Assembly (NCBI GenBank): GCA_019116025.1
Contig: DXCM01000033.1
Span: 1 to 53,709, forward strand
Origin: Candidatus Companilactobacillus pullicola
Lineage (GTDB): Bacteria > Bacillota > Bacilli > Lactobacillales > Lactobacillaceae
Direction: 5' to 3'
Length of the DNA stretch: 53,709 nt
Shown here: in pieces, positions 6,813 through 16,845 of the stretch
Numbering within the stretch: position 1 is the stretch's first letter
Layout: each line of letters starts with the position of its first letter
The notes under the pieces: generated by a model
The model's database searches: none
The model's input: only the letters and a program-made list of their open reading frames with translations
What the model was told of the DNA's origin: nothing
Made by a program: the position numbers and the translations under genes

Positions 6813-9007
6813 TATACCTCGCCTACTTTCTGTGTAATGAATGGACTTGCAATAATTCCATTTGAGATTGAAGTAGTTCCATTGTATCTAGCGTTAGCTA
6901 AAGAACTTTGAACTGATAACTCATAGTCCGATAGTGTTTGGGACGTATTATTTAATGTAACCTCATAAGTATTTGCATAGCTTAGCGGATTGTATTTAAT
7001 ACTTACGACCGTGACCCAAGTAGTAAAATTCTCTGGTTCTATATCGCAATAAACCATATCTCCAATATTGAAAGTATCATCTCCAGAATAAGTCATTGTG
7101 ATATCCACAGTTGGCTCTGTCTTCATTTGAGATAGTGCATATTTTCTCATTTCTTCAGGGTCTTCAATATCGTTGTTCGTAACGGCTGGGCCAGGACGTT
7201 CACCCCACTCTTGAATAGATTTTTCATCTCTAATTATAAAAGGATGAAAGTAATCAGTAGAATGGTCATCTTCTGCATTATCATCATCTGACTTCTTAAC
7301 TTCCGTTGGTTCAACATCTGTATCACCAGTAAATACGAAATTATCGGAACATACCCACTCATTAGTTGCTACACGATACCATGTCTTACCGTTAGCTCCA
7401 TCAGTAATCTCACCGTCTATTTTCCATTGTGTTCCGTTAGCAAGCTTTCTACCAACTTCGTGCTGTGGCGTCCAAGGTGAATCGTAAACGATCGATTCAG
7501 TAGGCGTTACTTCTGATGGACTTACATCGGTTTTTTCTTTGAAATCTAATTGATCCTGCATTACCCATTGATTGGTTCCAATTTGGTACCATGATTTACC
7601 TTGAGCACCATCGGAGACTGAGGCATTAATTGCCCATTGAGTTCCTGGTGCTAGTGTTCTACCCGTTTTGCTTTGAGGAGTGAACGGTGAATCATAAACA
7701 TAAGCGATTGATGTATCATCACTGCTAGAATCAGCTTCAGGCGTCTTAACAGTACCTTGACCACTTGATGGTGTAATAGTGTGATCTTCTGGTTTCACAC
7801 TTCCATCTTTATCGAAATTAATATATTGTGAGTCAACCCATTGATTAGCAGCAACCTCATAATAGGTTGTATCATTAACAACTTTTTTATTGTTAATGGC
7901 CCATGTTGACCCATTGACTAAGTGGTTAACTATTGAATCAGGTTTCAATGGATCACTCAACACAGGCGCACCACCTGAAACCATTGTATTGACTGTACCA
8001 ATAGCATTTCCTACTGGTAAAACTTTTCCACTAGAAGTATCTTCCTTTAGTGAATCTGTGGATGTCTTAATTGTTCCTTGTCCAGTCACTTGAGTAATAA
8101 TGTGATTTTCTGGTTGAACATCGCCATTTTTATCAAATACGATGTACTTTTCGTTAACCCAACCATTCGTGCACACTCTATACCATGTTTCACCATTAGC
8201 TACTACCTTAGAATCCATTACCCATTTAGTTCCGTTAGGCAAGTTCTGAACTGTGTGAGTAGGCTTATTAGGATCGTCCACAACAGGAGCACCATTAGTT
8301 TCCATAGTATTAATAGTACCAATAGCTGTACCGATTGGAGATGTAACTGGTGCATTAGTTTTACCATAGACACGAGCTATGTTTTGAATTTCTGTGGTAT
8401 CAATGTTAGCTGTGAATGTAGGCGTGTTATTAATATATCTAAATGACTTATTAACCTTATGTTGCCAATCATTCATAGGAATTAAAGTAATATTTTTGTT
8501 ATCAGCTACAACAACTAAATTAAATTTTTCAATACAATCATTTACACATTCAAGCCCTGATTTTTCACCATAATCTGTAAACGTTAATTTTTCAGTTGTA
8601 CCAGAGACTTTCCAAGTAAACCCATGATTACCGAGTTCGTTTTGATCAAAAACAAAACTCATCAAATCGTTGGCTGAAAGTTTCTTAGTACCTTTGATCT
8701 TATCGTATTGATAAACATACTGGCAATCAAACCAGACATGTGTGGCTGAAACAGTTCGTTTGAAGTCATACCCCTCATCGTCCTTTTCAGCCTGTTTAAT
8801 ACGATATCTTTGACCATCAAATACAATGTAATTTTCATTTTGCAATAATTGATAGCCTATAGAATTATCATTAATCGCTGTGAAATCTATTTGATTGGTC
8901 TTATTCATTTCTTCTGAATTGCTCAATGATCCTCTATCAATGCAAGTAAGAGTTTCATCATACTTGCCTTCTCTATCTTGAACTCTATATTTTTTAAAAT
9001 TGATCAT
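6812..9007 (-). CDS. Tail-associated (Tal-like) protein with four SLAP-like repeats
   Basis: A 731-residue protein. Residues 1-220 form the N-terminal part typical of the prophage tail endopeptidase/gp18-like family, which forms the tail hub under Dit. Residues 590-731 form the matching C-terminal part of the hub (PTVDITMTYSGDDTFNIGD, then IKYNPLSYAN). Between them four copies of a wall-binding-like unit are inserted: two of about 92 residues (225-315, 332-422) and two of about 64 (437-500, 507-570), each with a GTxW-(x)n-WY-x-TN-x-WV core like the SLAP domain of lactobacillus surface proteins. It overlaps the Dit gene by four bases. The insertion suggests direct contact with the wall. No peptidase catalytic residues were identified. 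Confidence 0.75.
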   Translation of the reverse strand: MINFKKYRVQDREGKYDETLTCIDRGSLSNSEEMNKTNQIDFTAINDNSIGYQLLQNENYIVFDGQRYRIKQAEKDDEGYDFKRTVSATHVWFDCQYVYQYDKIKGTKKLSANDLMSFVFDQNELGNHGFTWKVSGTTEKLTFTDYGEKSGLECVNDCIEKFNLVVVADNKNITLIPMNDWQHKVNKSFRYINNTPTFTANIDTTEIQNIARVYGKTNAPVTSPIGTAIGTINTMETNGAPVVDDPNKPTHTVQNLPNGTKWVMDSKVVANGETWYRVCTNGWVNEKYIVFDKNGDVQPENHIITQVTGQGTIKTSTDSLKEDTSSGKVLPVGNAIGTVNTMVSGGAPVLSDPLKPDSIVNHLVNGSTWAINNKKVVNDTTYYEVAANQWVDSQYINFDKDGSVKPEDHTITPSSGQGTVKTPEADSSSDDTSIAYVYDSPFTPQSKTGRTLAPGTQWAINASVSDGAQGKSWYQIGTNQWVMQDQLDFKEKTDVSPSEVTPTESIVYDSPWTPQHEVGRKLANGTQWKIDGEITDGANGKTWYRVATNEWVCSDNFVFTGDTDVEPTEVKKSDDDNAEDDHSTDYFHPFIIRDEKSIQEWGERPGPAVTNNDIEDPEEMRKYALSQMKTEPTVDITMTYSGDDTFNIGDMVYCDIEPENFTTWVTVVSIKYNPLSYANTYEVTLNNTSQTLSDYELSVQSSLANARYNGTTSISNGIIASPFITQKVGEV
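7297..8334 (-). repeat. Four SLAP-like protein repeats in the Tal-like gene
   Basis: In-frame repeat region coding for residues about 225-570 of the tail protein. Units 1 and 2 share GxAIGTxNTM, GAPV and the WV-x-x-x-YI-x-FDK-(D/N)-G segment. Units 3 and 4 share VYDSP-(F/W)-TPQ and GR-x-L-x-x-GTQW. The pairwise pattern suggests two separate tandem duplications. Confidence 0.7.
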
Positions 9008-9861
9008 AGATATATAAAAGGAAAGTCAAATGTGACAGTGCCACTAAAGCCTGCCAAATTAAAGCTATTCCATCCTTTCTTTAAATTGATATGACCGTGA
9101 TTGGTTTCTATTTCACAAGAATCACCATTAAGTAAAGGGTGTACACCTTTCAAAATTAGAGAATCACTAGAAGAAATGTTTGAATTCATTGAGAAAGTAT
9201 TATTAGTAGTCGCATTAGTCAAACTAGGACTACCAGAACCTTTAAAAATAATATTTAATTCGTGATTCTGTTCATATGGTTGAATGTCAAAATCGGAAGG
9301 ATTAAATATTTTAAAAGTTCCTTGAGAATAAGTGTAATTCAAATCAGTTGTTGAAAGATTTAAATTGTTAGAAATCAAATCTTCCTCACTTGGATCAATC
9401 GGAAAATCCGTTGATCTAGCCACTGAATACATATAAGCACTAGGAATATCAAACTCTACTGAAAAAGTTTTATCGTAAAATCCAACATCTGTATAAGAGA
9501 ATGGCTTAGGTATTCCATAAAAGCAACGACCAATATCGTAACTTTGACGAACTCTCACTAAGCCTCGATTGAAGAACTTATTATAAAATTCATGGAATCG
9601 ACTTTCTAAATCAATTCCATCATCAACTCTTAGCAAAAAGTCGGCTTTGGCCGTGCGTGAGGTGTACAATACAGGACCCATTTGAGTTTGTCCGTCTACA
9701 CCTGCATTAGTCTTTAGATTAGGAGCCGTCTGTGGTGAACCTACTATAAGTCTAGTAAATATCAAATCATGATAATTACTAATCTCAAATTCATTTTGTC
9801 CATCGGATTTAATTAATAATGAGTTCTGTCTGTAATGTCCATCTGATAATCTTTTAGGCAA
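9004..9861 (-). CDS. Distal tail protein (Dit-like)
   Basis: A 285-residue protein lying directly between the tape measure gene and the Tal-like gene, the standard place for Dit. The N-terminal half has the family pattern (SLLIKSDGQNEFEISNYHDL, then a VDGQTQMGPVLY loop and a K-A-D-F-L-L strand). The C-terminal half is beta-rich, as in the galectin-like domain that some Dit proteins add (residues about 170-285). Dit hexamers join the tail tube to the baseplate. It overlaps both neighbours by a few bases. Confidence 0.8.
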   Translation of the reverse strand: MPKRLSDGHYRQNSLLIKSDGQNEFEISNYHDLIFTRLIVGSPQTAPNLKTNAGVDGQTQMGPVLYTSRTAKADFLLRVDDGIDLESRFHEFYNKFFNRGLVRVRQSYDIGRCFYGIPKPFSYTDVGFYDKTFSVEFDIPSAYMYSVARSTDFPIDPSEEDLISNNLNLSTTDLNYTYSQGTFKIFNPSDFDIQPYEQNHELNIIFKGSGSPSLTNATTNNTFSMNSNISSSDSLILKGVHPLLNGDSCEIETNHGHINLKKGWNSFNLAGFSGTVTFDFPFIYL

Positions 9862-12800
9862 ACGCTGTACCTCCCTTTCCTTGGAACTTAGTCATCTTTC
9901 GATTAGATAAGCCAATTTTATCTAAAGCATTTGAAATGTCGTTTAATGATGTGCCACCATTTGAAACATCAGAAGCCATTGAACCGTCAGCAATCTTGCT
10001 TAGCAATTTAACCATGATTTGGGTCATCATCAATTGTTGTTGTTGATTGCTTTCAACTCTGGTCGTATCAACCGAAACTGATGCATTAGTATCATTACCA
10101 CCGACTACACTTTTAGCCTTTTCAATAATTTGAACGGCTCTCATCTTATCGTTCAAAGGAACGACCATTTCTGGACCAGCTTCGCCAACAATAGCATTGG
10201 TAGCTTGAGTGATTAAACCACCGGCTGCCATCAGTCTTGGACCAGAAGGTCCACTAGCTGAACCACGCCATTCGCCATACTTACCGTTATATCCCATACC
10301 CATATCAGAACGCCATGTAGCATCGTTGAATAACGCAATCAACTGATCCAATGGATTGTGGATATTAGTATGTCCTGGCATAGCGTAGTTTAAGAATGTA
10401 GGTAGGATATATTGAAGGATACCAGTTGATGGTGTACCAGCTTTCGCATTGCTGTCCCAATTATTAGTAACATTAGGATCACCAACTGATTCATTAGCGA
10501 TGATACGTTCAATCATATCAACGTTAAAATCAGTTATCTTCTGGTGCATGTAAGCAGCAGCAGCTTTAATCATTGGACCATATGCTTTGGCTGGTCTAGC
10601 ACCGCCAGCTCCACTAAAATCCATATCGGCCAATATTTTTTTAAATGGTTCAGCAATAGCTTTTAGAAAACCATTTGAAATAGCGTTTCCGAAACGACTA
10701 ATAAAATCATTTCCACTAAAGCTAGCCTTCTCAAAGTAAGGTTTCTTTAAAAATGGAACTGGGTCTTTTTTTAATTCATCTAAATGTTTAAAGATATAAT
10801 CAGTCATATCTTCGGAAGTTTTATTTGTATCTCCCTTACCAGTTGCATGGTGTGGTAGATTAGCAACCATTCCCATAAACTGTTCTGATAAATGATGTGG
10901 AAGGATTGCTGTATCAGCCCCAAGATAACGAACTTCTTCACCTTGTAAGCCTACAGGATAGATACCATTTTGTTTATCATAGGCAAGCTCATATCCTTGC
11001 TCACCCACAACAGCTAAATTGCCACCTGGAGTACCAGCAGTACCAACAGCATATTTAGCCATGTTTAATGACTTACCACCGAAATCAGTAATGACTGAAT
11101 TAATTCCGCCAATACCTTTATTAACTTCTGAAATAACCTTACTTAGTGATTTACTTGCAAGGCCAGGTAACGAATCGAAAGCAGTCTTAAATGAGTTTTT
11201 AACAGATTTTAACCATGAACTCCATTTTTTTAAATAGTCGCTAGAAAAACTAGTTTCTTTCTTGGAAATGGCATTCATTTTAGAGCTGTAATCACTTACA
11301 ACTTTGGCTAATCCGTCCTTTTCCTCAGAACCTGTATTAGCCCACACATTTTTCCAGGACTTATCAAAGTTAGCCTTGAATGATTTTAGGGCGTCCACAA
11401 TGTTATCCGTATCAGTCTTGAAATCTTTATCAAAGGTAACATTAGAGGTTGCCTTATTAGCTTCAGTTATTTGAGACTTTAAAAGCTTACCAATATTGTT
11501 ACTATTTAAAGTCTTGGTTAAGTTTTTGATATCTTTATCCAAACTAGCGAATGGATCAGATTTACTATACATTCTAGTAAATTTATTAAGCTCTTGAAAA
11601 GCCTTTTGAACATCTCTAATTGGTTTAGCGAATTTAGTCCACGTCTTAGTATTGTCCTTAATACTGTGAGACAACTTATCAAACTGACTGTAGAGTCTGT
11701 CTTTCTTTAGTTGTTTGTATAAATCATTTAAATAATTAGAAAGTTTAGATTTCTTTAACGTGGCTTCTAAGTTCTTTAAATCTTTATTAAAACTTTCAAA
11801 TGGATCTTTCTTCATAGACTTAGTAAAAGATGAAAGCTTCTTAAACGCACCAGCTACATTATTAACTGGTTTAGCAAAACTAGTCCATGCCTTAGTATCT
11901 TTCTTAATGCTGTCAGACATCTTCTTAAATGTGTCTGCTAACTTATTTTTCTTTAAAGCCTTATCCATCTTATTTAACTGCTGAGTTAAATCATTCTTTT
12001 TTAATGTCTTATGCAAAGACACTAAATCTTTATTGAATGCTTTAAATGGATCTTTTTTCATTGATTTAGTAAATGAATTTAAACTCTTAAATGATTTACC
12101 AACAGTTTCAATAGGTTTTGCTAATTTGGTCCAACTCTTAGTAGAACCAGAAATTGACTTGTCAATCTTTGATAATTCTTTGGCTGGACTATTTTTCCTA
12201 AGATTACTCTTTAAACCTTTAATAGCTTTTTCGTAAGCTTTAATAGCTGGCACCATATCTTTAACATTCTTAATATCTGTTTTAGATACATGTGTCGTTG
12301 CTACATCCTGAATTGCTTTAGCTGTAGATGTATTCTTGGAAGATTTAGATTTTTCTTTTTTATAATCTTCAATTTTTTTATTCCACTTATCAAAAATAGC
12401 CTTTTCTTTAGCATAATTCTTAGCAGCATCTGCATCGGCCTTTTTCGGATCAAACTTATTTTCAAGAAGATTACCAAAATCAGCCTTTTTATTGGTAGCT
12501 TGTAGATTTTCCTTGGCGTTTTCACGTTGCTCTTTCATATATTCTAAGGATTTTTTGCTATAAAAAGATCCATTTTTGAATAGATTTTCAATACTAGGAG
12601 CTGCATTTTTACCGATTTGATCACCAAGCTCAGTACCAATCATTGCACCAACTGGGCCACCTAAAACTGCACCGATTCCTAAGCCAAGTGATGTACCAAT
12701 AGCACCACCAGCATTTTTAGTTCGTTCCTCTGGATTCTTAGCCTTGATAGCACCAACAATATCGAATCCGACTTGAACAGCACCCATACCTAGTGATAGT

Positions 12801-15175
12801 TTCCCCATCATAGATTTACCAAGTGTAGTTAATCCATTACCAGTGGCAGCATCTTCTAGTTTTGAAGTAATTCCTTGTGTAAGGTTTTCACCAGTTTTTG
12901 CGCCAACTTCACTAGCTGCTTGCTGAATTCCTGAGTTCTTAAGTTTCTTACTTAATCCACCGAAAGCGTCTGCAACATCGTTGATTTTAACTGCAAAATT
13001 AGCTACTTTATCTGCTACCCAAATGCCAGCTAATAGACCACCAATAGTTTTTAGAGCCTGTTCATGCTTAGCAATACCAGACACGAATTGATTCAAAACT
13101 TTTAATGGATCTTCGGCCTTTTTACCATTGGTATGAACTAAATTAAATGCTTTACCGATGCCCTTAATAATTCCATAAAACGTATCCCAAGCGCCAACGG
13201 CTATATCTTTAACAATTGTTCCTAACGAACCTGTAATACCTTTTAGATCATCAGAATGTTTGCCTAAGTAAGTAAAGAAATCAGCTACTTTATCAGTTAG
13301 ATTTCCAACCCATTTACCAACACCTTTTACAGCATTTTCAAACTCTTTAGTACCTGCTGCTTTAGCTAACTTATCACCAATTTCTGTAATGGCTGGCAAT
13401 GCAGCACTTGAAATAGTCATGGTAATAGCATTGACAGATTGCTTTAATCTATCTAATGCAACTTTACCTGTTTCACTATTCTTTTTAGCTAGTTTACCAA
13501 CATAGTCATTCTTTGCGGAATCAGCAACCTTTTGGTTCAATTCACCTAACTGTTTAGCATTTTCAGCCAAGATTAAACCGGCTTGTTGACCTGTTGTACC
13601 AAATAAATCATGGAAAATATCTGTTTGCTTGTTCTTGCCCATGTCTTGCATCTTGTCATGCAATAAACCGAATATGTCAGTCATGGACTTCATATTACCT
13701 TTATTATCGGTAAAGTCTTTTGTACTTAGTCCCAATTCTTGAAGTGCAGAAGCACCTGTCTTAGTTGGCGAGATTAAACTATTAATTACTTTTCGTAAAC
13801 CAGTACCAGATTTCTCGGCTTCCAACCCGTTGTTAGATAAAATACCCATCGCACTAGAAGTTTCACTTAAACTGAATCCAGCTTGATGAGCAGTAGAACC
13901 AACATATGACATACCAACACCCAAGTCACTAAATCCTGTGGCTGTCATATCGGCTGCATACGCTAAATCATTAACAGTTTTTTTAGTATTCTTGATCATT
14001 CCTGATGTGGAATTAGTACGCATACCGAATGCTTCAAGCGTTTGTGATGATACTTTAACAACGTCTTTAAAATCATCACCAGAAGCAACAGAAGCCTGTA
14101 ATTCAGACTTCATAGCACCCAATGCTTGTTTAGTGTCATATCCACGCTTGATTAAGTCTTCGTAGCCATCTGCAATCTCTTGTTGTGACTTACCATACTT
14201 TAAAGCATACTTTTGACCGTCTTCCTGCATTCTGGATACGTTTTTAGTAGCTTCCACTACCTTTTCGCCGCCAGTTTCTGCCAGGTTAGTAATTTGTTTG
14301 TAGCTATTTTCGAGCTCAACAGATTTCTTAGCACCACTAACAAACATAGCCGTAACTGCTGCACCCGCTATACCTGCCGTCATAGCCATATTCTTCATAT
14401 GACTAATGCTATTCTTTATACTGTTATTCATATTGCCAATAGCGGTTTTAGAAGTAGCGGCTGCTTGTCTGATTCCAGTAAAATGTGTACCCATTCCACC
14501 AAGTTCAGAACCTAACTCACGATAGCGAGTACGACTTTTAGCAATTTCAGTGCCAAGTTCATTAACACGTTTAGCCTGTGTAGCATACTCCTTAGAGGTT
14601 GCACCAGACTCATTTTTAACACGTTCTAGCTCGCTTGATTCCTTTGAGTATAAAGAATTAAGCTCTTGGATACGTGTTTTCAGTGCCGTTCTTTCGGTCG
14701 CTGATGCCTTAATCTCTTTGCCTTCAGCTTTATAACGTTCAACAAGTGATTGAGAAACGTTCTTAGCATTTTCCATTGCTTGCTTTTGTTCTTTAATACC
14801 AGTCGTATACAAGTCCAAAGTAGATTTGGCACGTTCTTGTTGCATAACCATGTTATTTAATTGACGTGTAGCTGTATTAACTTGATTAGTATATTGACTA
14901 AACTTTTGACTACCTTCTGTAGTAGTTCTATCGAGGTTACTCATTTCAGACTTTAATCGATTAAGATAATTAGTCTGTCCTTCAATAGCTCGCCCTAATC
15001 CTTCGGCCTTTGCTTGATACGCTGATTGATAATCACCATTTGCTCGTTGGACTTGCTCATTAATTTTCCACTCAGATGTTAATGCTTTGACTTGATTTCT
15101 TAGAGATTGGAGAGAGCCTTCAGCTTGAATTGAATCAATATGGATACCTGTATTCAGTTCCATATCTTTTGCCAT
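9854..15175 (-). CDS. Tape measure protein with C-terminal lytic transglycosylase-like domain
   Basis: A 1773-residue protein, the longest in the window. Residues 1-230 are coiled coil. A small hydrophobic stretch follows (about 262-282), then a TP901-type minor tail domain at about 320-470 (MSYVGSTAHQAGFSLSETSS). Residues 740-870 contain Gly/Ala-rich membrane-type helices. Residues 980-1230 hold at least three tandem units of about 80 residues, each with SFTKSMKKDPF or similar. Residues about 1550-1640 look like an SLT lysozyme domain: IIANESVGDP with the likely catalytic Glu, then WDSNAKAGTPSTGILQ. It sets tail length and would locally cut peptidoglycan during injection. An AGGAGG site overlaps the end of the GT reading frame. 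Confidence 0.9.
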   Translation of the reverse strand: MAKDMELNTGIHIDSIQAEGSLQSLRNQVKALTSEWKINEQVQRANGDYQSAYQAKAEGLGRAIEGQTNYLNRLKSEMSNLDRTTTEGSQKFSQYTNQVNTATRQLNNMVMQQERAKSTLDLYTTGIKEQKQAMENAKNVSQSLVERYKAEGKEIKASATERTALKTRIQELNSLYSKESSELERVKNESGATSKEYATQAKRVNELGTEIAKSRTRYRELGSELGGMGTHFTGIRQAAATSKTAIGNMNNSIKNSISHMKNMAMTAGIAGAAVTAMFVSGAKKSVELENSYKQITNLAETGGEKVVEATKNVSRMQEDGQKYALKYGKSQQEIADGYEDLIKRGYDTKQALGAMKSELQASVASGDDFKDVVKVSSQTLEAFGMRTNSTSGMIKNTKKTVNDLAYAADMTATGFSDLGVGMSYVGSTAHQAGFSLSETSSAMGILSNNGLEAEKSGTGLRKVINSLISPTKTGASALQELGLSTKDFTDNKGNMKSMTDIFGLLHDKMQDMGKNKQTDIFHDLFGTTGQQAGLILAENAKQLGELNQKVADSAKNDYVGKLAKKNSETGKVALDRLKQSVNAITMTISSAALPAITEIGDKLAKAAGTKEFENAVKGVGKWVGNLTDKVADFFTYLGKHSDDLKGITGSLGTIVKDIAVGAWDTFYGIIKGIGKAFNLVHTNGKKAEDPLKVLNQFVSGIAKHEQALKTIGGLLAGIWVADKVANFAVKINDVADAFGGLSKKLKNSGIQQAASEVGAKTGENLTQGITSKLEDAATGNGLTTLGKSMMGKLSLGMGAVQVGFDIVGAIKAKNPEERTKNAGGAIGTSLGLGIGAVLGGPVGAMIGTELGDQIGKNAAPSIENLFKNGSFYSKKSLEYMKEQRENAKENLQATNKKADFGNLLENKFDPKKADADAAKNYAKEKAIFDKWNKKIEDYKKEKSKSSKNTSTAKAIQDVATTHVSKTDIKNVKDMVPAIKAYEKAIKGLKSNLRKNSPAKELSKIDKSISGSTKSWTKLAKPIETVGKSFKSLNSFTKSMKKDPFKAFNKDLVSLHKTLKKNDLTQQLNKMDKALKKNKLADTFKKMSDSIKKDTKAWTSFAKPVNNVAGAFKKLSSFTKSMKKDPFESFNKDLKNLEATLKKSKLSNYLNDLYKQLKKDRLYSQFDKLSHSIKDNTKTWTKFAKPIRDVQKAFQELNKFTRMYSKSDPFASLDKDIKNLTKTLNSNNIGKLLKSQITEANKATSNVTFDKDFKTDTDNIVDALKSFKANFDKSWKNVWANTGSEEKDGLAKVVSDYSSKMNAISKKETSFSSDYLKKWSSWLKSVKNSFKTAFDSLPGLASKSLSKVISEVNKGIGGINSVITDFGGKSLNMAKYAVGTAGTPGGNLAVVGEQGYELAYDKQNGIYPVGLQGEEVRYLGADTAILPHHLSEQFMGMVANLPHHATGKGDTNKTSEDMTDYIFKHLDELKKDPVPFLKKPYFEKASFSGNDFISRFGNAISNGFLKAIAEPFKKILADMDFSGAGGARPAKAYGPMIKAAAAYMHQKITDFNVDMIERIIANESVGDPNVTNNWDSNAKAGTPSTGILQYILPTFLNYAMPGHTNIHNPLDQLIALFNDATWRSDMGMGYNGKYGEWRGSASGPSGPRLMAAGGLITQATNAIVGEAGPEMVVPLNDKMRAVQIIEKAKSVVGGNDTNASVSVDTTRVESNQQQQLMMTQIMVKLLSKIADGSMASDVSNGGTSLNDISNALDKIGLSNRKMTKFQGKGGTAFA

Positions 15176-15181
15176 TTATAT

Positions 15182-15819
15182 TTATCCTCCTTTCTCTAAA
15201 ATTGAGGAAACACCACCCGTTTTAATAAAGTCGGTCAAACTCATAGGACCAACAGAATTATTAGGGTTATTAGATTCACGTTTATCGTCTAAAATTTCTG
15301 CAAGTACAAAAAATGGCTGAGACTCAACTGTTTCTAAGTCCCAACCCGTTTCTTGCATAATTTGTTTTTCGTAATTTAAAAAATCTTGATAGACGGTAAA
15401 AGGATCTACTTGCTCCTCTTGTGTGGCTTTTTTGGGTCAATATCCTCATCATCCGAAGTAACACCGTGAGCGATTCGGCCTGCCAAAGCACCTGTTTCTG
15501 ATGTAGTCATGTCGTCAAGCATTGATACTTGCTTAGGAGTCAATTTCAAAATTTCCTTAATGAAATTAACTGGAACATTTTGTAAATCTAATGCAGCTTT
15601 AGAAGCTGTATCGAAGCTGTTCATAATTTGTTCAGCAGCTTCACGTTCCCCCAAATCTTTAGTTTCAATGTTGTCTGCTTCATCAGCTACAGCCATCATA
15701 TTTTTGTTTTTGTTACTTAAATTTGTGTAATATGCGTACGAAAGTCTCAAATTTTTGTTACTTTTCTTGACCGTAAAGCGACGGCCGAACGCATTGATGT
15801 ATACGAATTCTTTAGACAT
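15182..15819 (-). CDS. Tail assembly chaperone GT fusion by -1 frameshift
   Basis: The G reading frame continues into the -1 frame at the heptamer A-AAA-AAG (15,427-15,433 on the plus strand as CTTTTTT), in register with the G codons. A CCCAAAA heptamer overlaps it. After the slip the frame stays open for 81 more codons, to a TAA at 15,182 that overlaps the tape measure ribosome site. The fused protein would have about 212 residues. The T part is Asp/Glu- and Asn-rich with helical segments. G and GT chaperones coat the tape measure during tail assembly, as in lambda. Confidence 0.8.
15406..15819 (-). CDS. Tail assembly chaperone G
   Basis: A 137-residue protein between the major tail protein and the tape measure gene, the place of the lambda G equivalent. 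It starts MSKEFVYINAFGRRFTVKKS and has a helical middle (KAALDLQNVPVNFIKEILKL) ending in an Asp/Glu-rich and then Lys-rich tail. The unshifted product ends shortly after the slippery heptamer. Upstream spacing to the tail tube gene is small, so it belongs to the same transcript. Confidence 0.85.
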   Translation of the reverse strand: MSKEFVYINAFGRRFTVKKSNKNLRLSYAYYTNLSNKNKNMMAVADEADNIETKDLGEREAAEQIMNSFDTASKAALDLQNVPVNFIKEILKLTPKQVSMLDDMTTSETGALAGRIAHGVTSDDEDIDPKKPHKRSK

Positions 15820-15848
15820 TGATTAATCTTTCCCTTCTATTTTACTAT

Positions 15849-16478
15849 TTAATCAGTTGATGTGCCTGAAGTATTTGGAGCAGGAGTGACACCATCTGTT
15901 GTTAGTGGCATACCAAAAATCTTTGTTTCCCACTTACCTGCATCGTAATTTTTTTCGTCTTCCAAAGCTTCAAAGTATGCAAAACCATCAGAATCACGAT
16001 CGGTAGCACTAAATGTAAGTTGTTCTTGATCATAAACAGTTGTATTTGTGTTTGTCTTTGGAGCAACGGTAGTAAGGTGGAATCTTCCTTTAACTAAAGC
16101 TAAATGAGCACCAACACTTTCGTCTGTTGCGTCATGTGAAATCATTTCAAAAACACAATATGGTGATTCTGTTTTCTTACCAATACCCGAAATGCCACCG
16201 TCAAAAGTTGTCATTCCTAAAATCTTTTGTCTGATCTCTTGTGGAATTGCATTAGCAATAAATGCTACTGAAATAGCACCATGTCCCTTAGAACCTGCTT
16301 TCCATTCTTGATCAGACCCATAAATAGGTGTGATAGTTGGTGATAAATTTGAAATTGTTGCACTAACTACTGAACCCTTTGTTTTGGGTTCAATTGTAAA
16401 AATATTTTCCTTGTCGATTGTTTCAGTGTTATCGGTATAGATACCAATACGTGCTGATTCAAAACCTGATAATGCCAT
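15849..16478 (-). CDS. Major tail (tube) protein
   Basis: A 209-residue protein with the phi13-type tail tube pattern: GFESARIGIYTDN at the start, then ISVAFIANAIPQEIRQKILG and a K-x-E-S-P-Y-C-V-F-E segment. The C-terminal Thr/Ser/Pro-rich end (about residues 195-209) is a flexible tail rather than a full Ig domain. It would form the tube through which DNA passes. It directly follows the tail terminator gene and precedes the G/GT chaperone. Confidence 0.85.
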   Translation of the reverse strand: MALSGFESARIGIYTDNTETIDKENIFTIEPKTKGSVVSATISNLSPTITPIYGSDQEWKAGSKGHGAISVAFIANAIPQEIRQKILGMTTFDGGISGIGKKTESPYCVFEMISHDATDESVGAHLALVKGRFHLTTVAPKTNTNTTVYDQEQLTFSATDRDSDGFAYFEALEDEKNYDAGKWETKIFGMPLTTDGVTPAPNTSGTSTD

Positions 16479-16844
16479 TTAAATGACCTCCGTTTTTTCG
16501 TATTTCATGGTTCTAGTCAAAAAACCCGTATCTGGATCAACGTTCGGATACGAGTCGTATTGATAGAACCAATTTTTTTCTAATTCTTGATTAATGATTG
16601 ATTCTGTAATATCTGGGATAGTATCTCCACGATAGAAAATCTGTATTTCTATTCTGCTTTCTTTAGTGGTAGAAACATCACTAGCTCTACCTGAGTAGAT
16701 ACTGTTAATCTCAGATATAAGAACCGTTGTTTCGTCAACTTCCGTGAAATCTTGGGGAATGTTTTGGATAAAAATGTTGGACGGGTTAATTTTTAACTCA
16801 TCCAATCTTTTTAATAAAATATTTTTAACATCTTTTGAAATCAT
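16479..16844 (-). CDS. Tail terminator-like protein (DUF806)
   Basis: A 121-residue protein matching the size and pattern of the DUF806 family of Lactobacillales phages (start with ISKDVKNILLKRL, a central IEIQIFYRGD strand and TRTMKYEK end). The family occupies the tail terminator/minor tail slot between the HK97 gp10-like gene and the tube gene, as here. It ends adjacent to the tube protein start. Confidence 0.7.
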   Translation of the reverse strand: MISKDVKNILLKRLDELKINPSNIFIQNIPQDFTEVDETTVLISEINSIYSGRASDVSTTKESRIEIQIFYRGDTIPDITESIINQELEKNWFYQYDSYPNVDPDTGFLTRTMKYEKTEVI

Positions 16845-16845
16845 G

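Noticed and set aside
11019-14735. Several plus-strand frames of 60-100 codons inside the tape measure gene
   Set aside because: No ribosome sites and no supporting context; they are antisense shadows of a well-supported gene.
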